A stretch of 64,000 bases of DNA, from positions 11,070,001-11,134,000 of the forward strand of contig NC_073341.2 in NCBI RefSeq assembly GCF_027580225.2, written 5' to 3'. The notes beneath the pieces were generated by a model. It ran no database searches. It was not told the DNA's origin and was given only the letters and a program-made list of their open reading frames with translations. Below, in pieces: positions 10,644 through 22,490 of the stretch (position 1 is its first letter; the number at the start of each line of letters is the position of its first letter). The position numbers and the translations under genes are program-made. This DNA is from Misgurnus anguillicaudatus (taxonomy: Eukaryota; Chordata; Actinopteri; Cypriniformes; Cobitidae).

Positions 10644-11190
10644 TGTAGCAGCCCGGTTGAAATAAAGTTGACTCTTGCACTGATGTTTGCGTTTGACTCT
10701 TTTTCCAGTTTTATTTTCCTTAAAATGCACCTTATTTCACTTCACATTGCCTTTTTTGAGTCCACAACACCGTAAGAGCTTTGTGCCTCTTTCAACCAGG
10801 TACTAATATAAAAGAAGGCCAAAAACTAACCAAAAATATCCAAAAATAAACCAAAATAAACCGTGTGCTACACGAATCAGGCAACTATTATTACTTAAAA
10901 CTACTTTTTAGCTGCTTTAACTTTATATTTAATCATTTAACTCCGTGACCGTGTTGCTCCTTCTCTCCGTGCACGAGCGATCTCCCCATGTGCTCGATAT
11001 CCGTGCATGCGCGATCTTCGCGGCAGTCCGTCATTTCAAAATAAAAGTCTCTATAGGCTTAATAACTTTGCATGTAAATAAAACATTTTTAAATCAGAAT
11101 AAACACAACTAATAATTAGAACTTAAACTTATGCTTAATATAGTGCATGTAAAGGTATCAAAAACTATTCAAATAACAGGGTTATTTACA
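10644..11190 (-). repeat. 5' LTR of the BEL/Pao element (short form)
   Basis: 547 bp, with the same TG...CA ends as the other LTR and nearly identical over shared parts, but joined as GTAAGAGCT|TTGTGCC where the partner has about 204 additional bases. Since LTRs are copied from one template at integration, the difference arose afterwards or through recombination. Confidence 0.9.
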
Positions 11191-11195
11191 GCTGC

Positions 11196-12060
11196 TTTGA
11201 AATAATTAAACAATTGTGAAAAGTGCTACAGTATATAAATAAAATTGAACTGATATGGAAGACTTTTCTTATCTTTTTTATTTGATCAAACTGATTAAAT
11301 AAACTGATTGGGTTACTTATGTACATGTCCAATGTCAAACCCTTGACCTTGGTATAAAATACTGGGAGTTAACGTAGTAAATCCAATCAGACACAATGTT
11401 AAACCTGATGCTGTTTTAACTCAAATAAATAAGTACACTTGACCTAAACCTTAAATATACCCTTCTTTAATCATTTGCATGATTTCTCTCAATCATCAAG
11501 ACATTTTGATTAACTTATTTGATTTAAATCTGTGGATTGAACATTTCACCAATCATGCATACATTAAACTGCTACTCTGCAGCTATTTCTGTTATACCTG
11601 TTGGCTTTTATTTTTGTTGTAAAGTTAAGAGCTGATTAAAAGTACATTACTTTACGAAATACATGTAATAAATATTTATGATAATATAATCGCAATTAAA
11701 TGAATCTAGAATAAACTTCAGCTAAAGCCACAGAAATGATTGAAGTGCTCGAAACACCTGCTGGGGAAAACATAAAAGCAACAAGATCTCACTCCAAACA
11801 TTCTGCACTTTTTACACAATAATTGCAAGATTTTTTAAAAATACAAGTTTTTAGATTTAACTTAAAGCCATTAAGTCAAACTGTTTTTTTTAGGGCAAAC
11901 AGATCATCATTAAGACTTTTACCCCTCTTTTAATTATGCAAATGTTTGTCATTAAATCTGTCTATAAATAAAAACTAGGCAAAATGGTAGCGTTATCAGT
12001 CAGAAGGATAAATGTTTTATGAACTTATAATAGTAAAAACCGACCAAAGTTCACCTAAAC
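11196..12060. other. AT-rich intergenic stretch, nothing recognised
   Basis: No ORF, terminal repeat pair or RNA gene that I can support. The sequence is unique-looking and AT-rich. Confidence 0.5.
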
Positions 12061-12247
12061 CAGGGGTGTTCAAAGTCGGTCCTGGAGGGCCGGTGTCCTG
12101 TAGAGTTTGACTAAAACTCCCCTCACAACACCTGCCTCAAAGTATCTAGTCTGCCCAGTAAGACCTTGATTAGCTGGATCAGGTGTGTTTGATTAGGGTT
12201 GGAATAAAACTCTGCAGGCCCTCCAGGAGCAGGATTGGACATCCCTG
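12061..12247. mobile_element. Short hAT-type MITE
   Basis: Ends CAGGGGTGTTCAAA and (reverse complement of the right end) CAGGGATGTCCAAT, with inner GGTCCTGGAGGGCC on the left mirrored by GGCCCTCCAGGAGC on the right. Flanks ACCTAAAC and ACCGAAAC match at 7 of 8 positions, as for an old 8-bp target duplication. Confidence 0.75.
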
Positions 12248-12255
12248 ACCGAAAC

Positions 12256-13482
12256 CATATTAGACACTGCTCATTTGTGATCGGATTTTCGAAACAGTTA
12301 TCACAAAAATGAAGTCTTCAGACTGGATTTGGCGTCTAATTATCATTCTTTGTTATTATTATAATTACTGACAACGGTCTATTAACAGTGTTTTTATCCC
12401 TCTTTTCTTTGATTAAATGTCTTCACCTCTTTTGACTTTGTGTCAAATGCCTTTCTTAAAAAAAGATCAATTCAATGAGCTTTACCATTTGAAATCATTC
12501 CTAAAACCTATTTTACATATCTAAATGTTAGCAGGTGCACGTTAGCTTAGCAGGTATTAGCTTAGCACACCATCAAAACAGGAGAACTGGTGGGATTCAA
12601 TTTTTGTTTTGCTACAAACTGACAGAAGTCGAGTGTTTTAAATAACCATATGTGAGCTGACGTGGCTATGGATAGCAAAATCAAACACACAGATGCACCA
12701 TATATAATCCCAATCACATTTAATGTCTTCTTGTTTTATCCATCAAAACATCTTCATGTGCATGTTTCAGCCATAGGTTTTTACCAGCAGGGCGGCTATG
12801 CCCTTATATGGGCACCATGATGAAACGGATCCAAGCTGTTGTTCGTGTAGTTCGGCTACGGTGTACACAACCCACTATGTAAATATTGGTAGGCATCGGT
12901 ATTTTAATAATTTTCAATGCTGCTCCATCAACTCCTTCTGACAGGACAAGGTAATTAAATATGTCCCATAAGTTACTTGCCGCGGCCACTTCATATTGTC
13001 GTGACGATTGATGGGACAATCTGAGACTATCCAAGTGGATAGTGGATAGTTTTCTCCGTGCTATTAATTTAAAACATTTACAGCAGTGGCATTATTTGTC
13101 ATATCGCTAAAGTTATAGTGAACTACAAATCTTCTAACCACCAAACTAGCTACCAAATGCGTTGTGCCATGTTAGTAGCGGAAGTCGGTTGACAAAATGC
13201 GGAAGAGCGAAGAATTAAAAAGAGGCGTGGCGGAATAAGGTGACTAGTGGACGGTCTCTGCACGAGGGCGTCACTCACGTATGAATGAGCACCAACATCA
13301 GTGACTCATATCGCCGCGTAAAATGGATTAAACATTACTCCTCTTTACAAAAAAATGTAAGTAAATACATCAAATCAATCAACATTTCTCCAAATATGCA
13401 CGCCTCCGAACCAAAAGCCCTGAGGGATGTTTTGTGAAGTGCTTTCATGACGACCACGCGTAAGCTTTTTCACAATGACTGT
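12256..13482. other. Intergenic stretch, nothing recognised
   Basis: Read in six frames and for inverted repeats; no gene or element boundary that I can support. Confidence 0.45.
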
Positions 13483-14128
13483 AGCTGTGGCTGAAACCAT
13501 TCCATCGTTCACTCATTCACTATATGGGGAATGACAATTGAGTCCACTATATGGGGAAGAAGCAAATGAAAATGAGTGAGCGATTTCGGACACTGAGGTA
13601 AATACCATATGCGTCAGAGAGCTGTCGCGAAGATCATAAACCCTTACACCCGTGTGGCTTATTGATTGTACTGTGAAAAAAAATTGATTGTACTGTGAAA
13701 CGGGGAAGTTTACTTTCTTACTTGTTTGTCACATAACTTGTCATTTTTATTGTATTAGTTAATAATAAAGAGAACAAAACAAATACTTCTCATATTTATT
13801 TACTGTTGTTTGTTTATTTATTAATTAATAAAAATGTGTATTATATTTTAAATTAAAGATATCGCAATTATTTTGAATTTGTTTAATTTTAAAAAGTAGA
13901 AAATAACTGACAACAAGAATGTGTATCAATGTAAATCTTTGGTTTTTACTGTCAGTATCCGTTAGCTAATGCTGCGTTCCAGGCAGGTTTTTGAGCACGT
14001 GAATTACGACGTCCAAACCACGACTTATGACTCTAAAGTGGGAGTATGCGTTCCAGGCCGCCTGTAACCCGTGTTTTTACAGCCTTCTACCTGTGAAAGT
14101 GCACTGGAACGGCAGTCAAACCCGTGAC

Positions 14129-15707
14129 CAGTGGCGGAGCCAGAGGGGTGTCCAGGGTGGCACTGGACACCCTTGACATGTCACTGGCCACCCCGTGTGC
14201 CACCCCAAATTTAATGCGCTACTTCACTTAATCGCTATGTTTATCTTCGACGTGCGGCAGCGCAGCACATTGTTAAAAACAAACATTATGAATATTAACC
14301 CTCCCTGCGGTCGCGGCGCAAACTCTTTATTTTCAATCACTGCGCAAAGAGATTTGGATTACTCTGCTGATTTTGGACATACAGATATGATTTATACATC
14401 ATTTAAAACGTTAAAGTGTCATTTTTTGTGCGTCTATAAAAACTGAATGTTGTGCTTTTCACAAAATTTAGAAAATATACATAATGCGCGTTCTGTTATC
14501 TCTCCAACAGTGACGTCTTTTCAAAAACACGTCATAAAAATTACTGTAACTTAACGAATACTTTTCATACCATCAGAAGATAAATGTCATGTCTACATAA
14601 TGCTTGGAATCTTTAAAATGATGTGAAGTGAAGTCGCACATGATTTCACAGTATATGCTGGAAGTGTGGTAATTTTCTTGTGGACTGAATAAAGTGTAAT
14701 ATTGCCAATTCTTTTTACAACAAAACCCAGCACCGTGTTTTTATTCTTGAAGTGATCTTTATAGGCTACTGTATGATTGTTAATTCGACTGGATTGCCAC
14801 ATTGAACTTGAAAGCGCGACGCGCATATCCGTGCTCGTGCACAGCTAGAGCTTAACCGGCTGTTCGTGTCTTTTTGGCTTAAACGGACAAATGTTCATAA
14901 TATGTCAAAATAGCTGTCTTGGTGATTTTCATACTAAACATTTGGTTACTGTACGTCTTAAACAAATAAATATTTTATTGCATTCGGTCTTAGCCTAACC
15001 TTGAAGTCTCTCTGTCATTAAAGTTAATTAAATATCAAAAGAAAAAAAGAAAACTTTTGCATTTTCTGTATCTTCGTAAATAAAGATTAATCGAAACATC
15101 CTTTGTGTTGAGCTCTGCTATTTGAAGTAAGTTTAAGGTTTATCATAGAGTTTAGATTTCCTGATCTTTTGCTTCATTAAAGGGATAGTTCACAAAATGA
15201 AAATCCTGTCATCATTTTTACATCCTTAGGTTTTTCTAAACCTGTACGTATTTCTTTTTTCTGATGAACACAAAAGAAGATACTTTGATAGATGATGGTA
15301 TGCACACGGCTGTAACCATTGACTTCCATAGTAGGAATAAAAACAACATGGTGGAATTCAATGGATATACCATTAATTGTGTGCTTACCATCATTTATCA
15401 ATATATCTTCTTTTGTGTTTATTAAAATAAAATACAGGTTTAGAACAACATAAGGGTGAGTAAATGATGACAGAATTTTCATTTTTGGGTGAATCCCTTT
15501 AACAGACAGTAAATCAGATGTAAGAAATACAGTAGAAAGATTTAAAATTCGCCCTTATTATGTTTACATCTAATGCGATCAAAAGATTCATTTATGCTTT
15601 CTTGACACATGGTTACACGTCATTTTCTTTTATGGACTATGGACCCCCTAAAGTAGCTTTGGCCACCCCCTGGCCACCCCATTAAAAAAATTCTAGTTCC
15701 GCCACTG
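14129..15707. mobile_element. Third-level hAT element, TSD CCCGTGAC
   Basis: Ends CAGTGGCGGAGCC and (reverse complement) CAGTGGCGGAACTAG are flanked by a perfect CCCGTGAC duplication (14121-14128, 15708-15715). The subterminal regions are rich in GGCCACCCC motifs on both sides. No transposase is encoded. It contains the TTAA MITE at 15181-15498. Confidence 0.9.
15181..15498. mobile_element. Innermost TTAA-flanked MITE
   Basis: TTAA at 15177-15180 and 15499-15502; the inverted ends AGGGATAGTTCAC and AGGGATTCACCC share the AGGGAT start and a downstream ATGA/GTCATCATTT block. A diverged partial relative is at about 49672-49730. 318 bp, non-coding. Confidence 0.8.
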
Positions 15708-16118
15708 CCCGTGACTTCCCACCCGTGAACTCGTACTAGATCGATGTACTCCCAGTTCAGAGTCGTGAGTCGTGGTTTTGAAGTCATGATTTACAGGTTG
15801 CCTGGAACGCAGCATGATTCCACTTATGCGTTCGTCTCCCGTTGCATCATGAGAGATATGAGTGAGCGAGTGTACATCGAATGTACCCTCAAAATCAGAG
15901 TGGATTGTGGGTAAAAAAAAAGGTAGGGAACGAAGTTGTTCACTCAGGTTTGGCCGACACCCGATATAGTGCACTATATATTGGATAGGGAGCGGTTTCG
16001 GACACAGCTTGTGACAGAGGGTCACAAACTGAGAATGTGAAGGTTTGTCACGCAGTGTTGCATTATGGGCGTTATCGCCATGCCATTTTATTGTGGGTGT
16101 GTTAAGCTAAAACTAGCC

Positions 16119-16222
16119 CTGCGTCCCAAACCGCATACTTCCATACTATAGTAGGCGAAAAGCACTACTTCTCGTACTCTTTGCCTACTATATAGTATGG
16201 AAGTAGGCGGTTTGGGACGCAG
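16119..16222. mobile_element. 104-bp palindromic MITE
   Basis: CTGCGTCCCAAACCGC at the left is mirrored by GCGGTTTGGGACGCAG at the right, and the palindrome runs through the centre (CATACTATAGTAGGC against GCCTACTATATAGTATG). Its termini resemble those of the 28333-32066 element, so it is probably a deletion derivative of that family. Confidence 0.75.
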
Positions 16223-16539
16223 TCAGCGGACGCCTGCATTCAGGTGCGCTGTAAAGGGGGGGTAATGACGTTATAGATAGAAATTATTAGATGATATTAT
16301 TATATTTCTGTTTTTATTCACACAATAAATATTTTTTTAATGAAAATGCATGTAGTTTTAGGAAAATGACGCCTTGTTTGTTCTAGTGTTAAAGATAGTT
16401 ACCATAAGTTTAAATGTTGCGGTTAAAATGACTGCTGGTGGCCGTTCTAGTGTTAAAAGTGCATTATAAGGGAACTCAATTTTGTCCCCATGTTAGGTCA
16501 AGAAACGCTGGAAAAATAACAATACACAGTTTGAGTTAA

Positions 16540-16790
16540 ATGTTCAACACTGCAAAAATGACTTTCTTACTTAGTATTTTTGTCTTGATTTCGGTAGAAA
16601 TATCTAAAGGTTCTTAGATGGAGATGCTTTTTCTTGATGAGCAAAATGACCTAAGTAAATAAGTCTAGTTTTAAGACAAATGAATATACAATTTAAGTGA
16701 AATTGTCCTTAAAACAAGAAAATTATCTGCCAATGGGGTGAGAAAAAAATTGAGAAATAAGATTTTTTTTTCTTAAACACTTAAAGGGAA
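16540..16790. repeat. AT-rich dispersed repeat, probably a MITE fragment
   Basis: CACTGCAAAAATGACTTTC begins an AT-rich segment with TTTTGTCTTG and TTTTAAGACAAAT blocks in the style of fish class II repeats. No right terminus could be paired. Confidence 0.35.
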
Positions 16791-17106
16791 ATTCCGCCTT
16801 GAAATGATCCTAGGGTTAATAACAAACGTGTACCGAGTTCGACCGTTCACTGGAGTTTGTTTTCATGCTAGTCTAACGTGACCAGTGTTATTGCTAAACG
16901 CAAATTAGCATGTTATGGTAGCCTTCGGGGCATCAGTGCATTAAAAACGAAATCGCTATGTCTATACTACTAATAATGCTCAAAATAACCCCACACTTAC
17001 ACTGTAGCACAATGAGGGTCTCTATATGTAAACCGAAGCATTGAGAACTTTGCAAGTGTACAGGCAGTTTATTAAAAAGAAACACTTACCGTTCACGTCT
17101 GGATCA

Positions 17107-17229
17107 CATATCCATGCGGGCGCCATCTTGGGAAAACTAAACTCTCGCGTGAAACGTTGTTGCCCGGAACAGGTGTTGTGCTTTCACGCGAGAGTTCAGT
17201 TTTCCCAAGATGGCGCCCGCATGGATATG
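17107..17229. repeat. Near-perfect 48-bp inverted repeat, 27-bp loop
   Basis: 17107-17154 and 17182-17229 are reverse complements with one mismatch (AACTAAACT against AACTGAACT). Each arm holds CAAGATGGCGCC, which matches the YY1 core. It lies in sequence starting TTAAAGGGAAATTCCGCC at 16791 that may itself be a TTAA element; I could not find its other end. Two copies of GGAGTACAAATTAATCT follow at 17252-17285. Confidence 0.9.
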
Positions 17230-17728
17230 TTGATGATGTCACGTGGGAGGTGGAGTACAAATTAATCTGGAGTACAAATTAATCTGTTCAAATCGATTTA
17301 ATGTCAGATTACTGATGTAAATATCATATATTGCATCGGAAGACTGATTTTGTTATCGTGATTTAGTTATCTGTTGTTTATTTCCAAGATATTTAATTCA
17401 TGCGCAAGTTCCCTCACTCTTCCCAGGGATTCCCCAGGGTCTTAAAGCTAGAAGGGCTACGCACATGAGCAGTTTTCAAATGCAACGCTTTAATTGTATT
17501 GATTCGGTCATTCTAAAGAGGTGTAAAAAAAATTCACCAAAAGAAGCCCTTTGGGGGAAAAAATGACCCCAATTGAAATGATTGGGAAATGCAAAAAAAA
17601 AACTTTTTTTTCTTGTTATTCATCTAATAAAATCAATGCATCAATAATAAATCTAAAAATTTTGGCACAGAAAAGTAGGCCTGGTACTAGAGCACAAATG
17701 CAATATAGAAAAGACATGCTCAATCACA

Positions 17729-17855
17729 CACACAAACAAACAGACACACACAAACACACAAAGGTATGACTGCCACAGAGAACATTTTTTACAGAATTTG
17801 GAAAAAAACAGCCACAGATGCAAAACAAAGATGTAAAATGCTCACACAGGTGTGT

Positions 17856-17886
<31 letters not shown>

Positions 17887-18055
17887 AACAAACACACAAA
17901 CACAGACACACACACACGCACAAAGAAAGACACAGTAAACATTACACACACATAAAGACACAGACACACACATAAAGACAAAGTCACAAACGGACACACA
18001 TGGACACACACACACACACGGACACACACACAGACAGACAGACACACATACAGAC
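17729..18055. repeat. Compound CA-rich microsatellite
   Basis: Interrupted CACA, CAGA and CAAACA repeats, with a pure CA run near 17858-17881. Apparent long cysteine/valine-rich frames on the minus strand are by-products. Confidence 0.9.
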
Positions 18056-18471
18056 AAACACTGTTACATTTAGTCAAATTTCTGTGGCATTTTGCAAAAA
18101 CAAAATGCATCAAAAACTACAAAAAATTCTACTATTTGAAATAACATTTATTTTTAATGACCTTTCTAATGTTTTTATAAACATAAATTCACAAAATGTG
18201 TCAATAAAGTGGTGATGTTGCGCAGTTGGCCACACACAGTAAAATGAATGGGTCTCTATGGGCATCTGCTGGTCAAAATGATTTATTTCCTAAACAGTGG
18301 CGGTTCTACGGAGGGGCCAGCGGGGGCCAGTGCCCCTGTATGCCGTTTAATCAGACCCAAAAGTCGCACCCACAAAACCCACGCGCAAGCGCGAGATACG
18401 AGCGCGCAGAACACAATTCGCGCGCGGAAAAGCGTCCTCGCGAGAGCGCACCTCCGCTCAGCGTGCACAAA

Positions 18472-19851
18472 TGCAGTCACAGCTGCACCACTCGCGCTCG
18501 CTCGATCAAGATGACTTTTGGGACTTTGGGGGCGGGACATTGACTGATGTCTCCGCTTCTGTGATTGGTTGTTTGATTTCATTAGTGACACGCATGATCT
18601 CTTGTTCCACTATCCGTATCCAGTCAATCTAGGTAGAGAAGACACGTTTATATGACCATTATGTCGGAGCACGTAATTTTAAAACAGTCTTGTTTGATTT
18701 GCCAACCAAACAACAATGCCAATTTAATATATATTATGTTTACTGTTTATCATCTTGCATATATACTGTAGGCTACATATTGACATTGTCAGGTCACAGA
18801 GTTGGTTCGGACTTAGCATTAGACAAACTTTAGTATAGTCCTGTACAAAACTTTATATAAAAAAGGTGAAATTATCTAACAATTGTAATTTTAGTGTACC
18901 TTATCAGCATGACAAAGACTGTACATGTATAGCATTTTTAGTTGGGCTGTGTACAAATAAAATAAGAAAAAATAAATGTAAGATAGTTAAAATGTCAAAT
19001 GGAATAGTAAGATTTTTTTAATATACAAAACAAAATAGTATAGTGTAAAGTATATTGTGTAAACCAGAAATGATACATACCAACACCAACTCACTAATAA
19101 AGAAATCATGGACTGCTGTGTTGGTGTGTATTAATGTGTATGTGTTTATATATATATATATAATATATATAAACTAGACTAAAAAACTAGATACTAGTTT
19201 TTTATATATTAGTTTTATTCTGTATCTTTTCAGGGTCAAAATAGCATTTAATTTTACTTTGTTGTTTTATTTGAGTTTCCCAATGAGTTTCATTTGCCAT
19301 AATATGGTTGTTAAATTATCTAAAAATGAATACCTTAAAATGAGCATTATTTTTTGGTTATGTTTGGACCCTTAATAAAATTAACCATGGTTTTATTGTG
19401 GTAAAAGTGTAGTAATCATGTTTATTGGTGTATTGATTACTATCAACAACCCCAGTGTTTTACCACACTTACCATGGTTTTACTATGGTTTTTAAAAACA
19501 TGGTTATCAAAACCATGGTTATTTTGTGGTTACCATGGTTTTACTACAGTAACCATGTTTTTTTTTGTTTTAACTGTAGTAAAACCATGGTTAATTTTTG
19601 TAAGGGGAGCTTATTGCGTGGTTTAAACAAGACTAATGTTTTAACATAAATTACCTACTCCGACATAATGGTCATATAAACGTGTCTTCTCTACCTAGAT
19701 TGAACGGATAGTGGAACAAGAGATCATGCGTGTCACTAATGAAATCAAACAACCAATCACAGAAGCGGAGACATCAGTCAATGTCCCGCCCCCAAAGTCC
19801 CAAAAGTCATCGATTGATCGAGCGAGCGCATGTGGTGCAGCTGTGAGAGCA
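18472..19851. repeat. Large inverted repeat, arms about 225 bp
   Basis: The left arm 18472-18695 and right arm 19625-19851 are near-identical reverse complements (blocks GGTAGAGAAGACACG, TCTGTGATTGGTTG, GGGGGCGGGACATTGACTGA). They are separated by about 930 bp of AT-rich DNA. The arms lie well inside the hAT ends, so they are not its termini. Confidence 0.85.
19368..19605. mobile_element. CCATGGTT-rich MITE
   Basis: AATTAACCATGGTTTTA at the left is mirrored by TAAAACCATGGTTAATT at the right, with repeated ACCATGGTTTTAC units between. Located in the spacer of the large inverted repeat. No target duplication could be defined. Confidence 0.55.
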
Positions 19852-19924
19852 TAGAGAAAGTCGAGCGAGCGGATAGTGTTCTATGTGGGGTGTGAAATTA
19901 TTTTTAATTTTTTTTGCGATTGAG

Positions 19925-20295
19925 TAGGGGTGTCCTCGACTAAGGATTTACACATTTGAATCAGAATCGTTGAATCTTTCCATAGTCAACCGATAGTCGA
20001 ATCATCTAGCCCGGTCAAAGGGATTGTTAGATATATTAACGCATTTAAAAAATATTTCTTGAAAGCTGCTACTTCACATATTATTTGCAGCATTATAATA
20101 ATATGCTGTATTTATATATTGGGGGAAATCTGTTATATGTAAAATCAGATAATATGTGCAATATGTGCATATACGGCCAAAATTGAAAGATCCTCATTTC
20201 ATAACACATCTGCGATGATTTGACTATGAGATTGGTAGTCGAATCAGGCTTCTCCTTTCGATGCATCGAATCTTCGACTATAGGGGTCACCCCTG
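19925..20295. mobile_element. Small hAT-like insertion
   Basis: TAGGGGTGTCCTCGACTA at the left and, as reverse complement, CAGGGGTGACCCCTATAG at the right, with TAGTCGAAT blocks in both orientations inside. The flanking octamers do not match convincingly, so the bounds are approximate. Confidence 0.5.
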
Positions 20296-20469
20296 GTAAT
20301 TAGACAGTGTCATAAACATGGTTTTTGGCCTGTTAATGCCTTTAGTGCAGAAAATAATATGACAAGAATAAGGTCTAAATGTAACTGGCCCCTCTAACAG
20401 TACAACTGGCCCCAGATTGCCCCCCCCCCCCCCCAGTTGAAATGGTCTAGATTCGCCACTGTTCCTAAA

Positions 20470-22066
20470 CTCCTAACCATAAAACTGTTTTTTTTCTAAA
20501 CACTAAATGGTCAAATTCAACACATAACATCTAGATCAATATCTAAAAACAATTTAAATCAAATTTAGATCATAATTTATGTGAATTTTTCATTAAAAAT
20601 GATATTTTACCGGCAAAGCTAATGGTGTAGTTGAGGAATTGAGTGGTAAACAGGTACAAAAGTACTTAATAGCTCCCAAAACACAGCATTAATGTATAGA
20701 TGAGAAGTAAACAAAAAATGATACATTATTTGTATTGTTAGATCAGGTCTCCTCACCACAAACAAATAAAAAACGATTCAGCCCCGGACACCAGATCACG
20801 TCAGAAAACATAAGTTTACTTTGTTAAAGTATTTGTCAGATATAAGGCTGATCAATCGTTGCTAGAGGAGAGCATAAACAGAGTCGTAAACAGAGTCATG
20901 AGACGGAGGTTCTAGATGATAAAATAGAACAGAGTTTTATTGACGGACAGTTAGTTTCAGTTGCATATGTCTCAATGTTCAAACCTCATCTACCCCAGGA
21001 ATACAGCATGCACGGTTATATCCAAAATTGCTCAGCTGCATCATCCCTTAGACCTTGAGCTTCCATTAACATTCTCTTCATCTATCTTGTTTACACACAG
21101 ACAGAACAGCTCTATGAAACTCCACCACCAAGAAACATATAAAATATAGAAATACAATGAATTAATGAATGATATAATAAAATACAGAAATATAATAATA
21201 AATGAATAAAAACAATAATGAATAAATGAATTAATAAACAATAATGTTATAATAAAATAATAATAATGAAATTGATAATGATAAAATAATATTAAATAAT
21301 CAAATACAATAATTAAATGGATAATAACTAATGATTATAAAATGGTTATGATGATTATGTAAATAAATGATTAAAGATAAAAAAACACAATAATAAAAAC
21401 ATTCTGCACGTGAGGATCTAAGGTGGATCCTTCACTATCATTAAAAATGTATATATTTTTTGTAATCACCCTTTTAATTTCTGGGGTCATTTTTACCCCC
21501 AGGGAACTGTAACGTATACAGGAAAATAAGGGCTTATGAGGGTTAATAGACATCAGCTGTTTTCTTATTTTTCTCCAAAATTGCTTGGATTTATACTGAC
21601 ATGTAAGATCAACTTTGTCACATTAGATTAATCTACACACGTACAGATGCAGAAATATAGCCTACAATATATAATTGCATATTTGTATAATTGTAGTTTG
21701 TGTTAATACAATTATAAACGATAACAATAGCATTTTAATAACGTTTTATTCTCACACATACTGTAGTTGAAACAAACACTCCTGTATCAGAAATACACTA
21801 TTAGCGTGAATGCCAAAGCAGGAAGCACGCTTTACGTTCGAGGCGATCTCTTCTACGGGTGGTGTTTGGTGTTGGCTATGGATGTGTTCTTCTTCTTCTT
21901 CTTCTTTTTCGTTTTATGGCAGATTGCAACCATGACTTATCAGGTGCATACCGCCACCTACTGTATCGGAGTATGCAGCATGGAAATGATCTACTTTACA
22001 TTTAATATATAATACAAATAAAATTTAGGGGGAAAAAATATTAATAATACTAAATAAATAAATAAC
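20470..22066. other. AT-rich intergenic stretch with simple repeats
   Basis: No gene recognised. It has an AATAATGAATAA-type AT-rich low-complexity tract (about 21140-21400) and a TTC run at about 21887-21910. Confidence 0.5.
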
Positions 22067-22447
22067 CTATATCCTATCATATATCCCTATATTCTTCAGA
22101 TATTCCACGACAGAATCCTGAGTATCTTTAATCCCTTCTCCTGTTGTTCCCAAAGCACCTTCAAGATTCCATTTTCTTCCTGCCTGACTTATCTTTTGTT
22201 TTAATAAAATCCTCTCTTCTCTATATTTCCGACAATGCAACAATATATGTTCTGCATTTTCTGTAGTTTCACATTCTATACATTCCTCTGATTTAGTTTT
22301 ACCTAATAAAAATAATGTTTTATTTAATCCTGTATGGTCAAACCTCAGTCTGGTTAAAACAGACTCCTCTTTTCTATTCCGTCTATTAACACCCTGTGCA
22401 TTAACACATTTCTGTATACTATAATATTTCCTTCCACTTTTGTCCAT
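22067..22447 (-). pseudogene. 3' end of a non-LTR retrotransposon ORF2
   Basis: A 126-codon minus-strand frame contains YYSIQKCVN, NRKEESVLTRLRFDHTGLN and CIECETTENAEHILLHC, the cysteine-histidine knuckle found at the C-terminus of several LINE polyproteins after the RNase H region. The reverse transcriptase and endonuclease parts are missing, so this is a 5'-truncated copy as is usual for LINEs. An A-rich tail is not clean. The clade (I, Nimb or related) is a guess. Confidence 0.7.
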
Positions 22448-22490
22448 ATCCCATATGTCCTGCCATTTCTTATACTATATACTATTTCTA

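Larger units (their letters stand above)
3774..11190 (-). mobile_element. Complete BEL/Pao LTR retrotransposon, minus strand
   Basis: Two LTRs (3774-4529 and 10644-11190) have TG...CA ends and enclose one long gag-pol frame. The whole is flanked by a perfect 5-bp duplication GCTGC (3769-3773 and 11191-11195). Apart from an indel of about 204 bp, the LTRs differ at few positions, and gag-pol is uninterrupted, so the insertion is young. It is antisense to the kinase gene just upstream. The sequence next to the 5' LTR (GTAAGAGCTTTATC on the minus strand) does not match a primer-binding site I recognise. Confidence 0.95.
13981..15813. mobile_element. Second-level element with GCTGCGTTCCAGGCA ends
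   Basis: Left GCTGCGTTCCAGGCA; right, as reverse complement, GCTGCGTTCCAGGCA. The dinucleotide AT lies on both flanks, compatible with an ISL2EU-type 2-bp duplication. Its own sequence is split by the hAT at 14129-15707; removal of that hAT leaves an element of about 250 bp with related arms (GTACTCCCA and GGGAGTATGC blocks). Confidence 0.75.
13483..16019. mobile_element. Outermost element of a four-level nest
   Basis: Left end AGCTGTGGCTGAAACC mirrors the right end (reverse complement AGCTGTGTCCGAAACC), followed inwards on both sides by an ACTATAT-containing block. TGT occurs on both outer sides (13480-13482, 16020-16022), a possible 3-bp duplication. It is non-coding and contains the element at 13981-15813. 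The GTCCGAAACC ending resembles PIF/Harbinger-like MITEs, but the class is uncertain. Confidence 0.6.
18295..20461. mobile_element. hAT element, 2.17 kb, TSD TTCCTAAA
   Basis: Ends CAGTGGCGGTTCTAC and (reverse complement) CAGTGGCGAATCTAG with a perfect TTCCTAAA duplication (18287-18294, 20462-20469). It contains large inverted arms (18472-18695 and 19625-19851), a CCATGG-rich repeat and a third insert at 19925. A run of about 15 cytosines lies near 20420 close to its right end. No transposase frame. Confidence 0.9.

Noticed and set aside
16791..17229. TTAA element beginning TTAAAGGGAAATTCC
   Set aside because: No mirrored right end with TTAA was found, so no element was called.
17724..18113. 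Cysteine/valine-rich frames on the minus strand
   Set aside because: Translation of the CA microsatellite.
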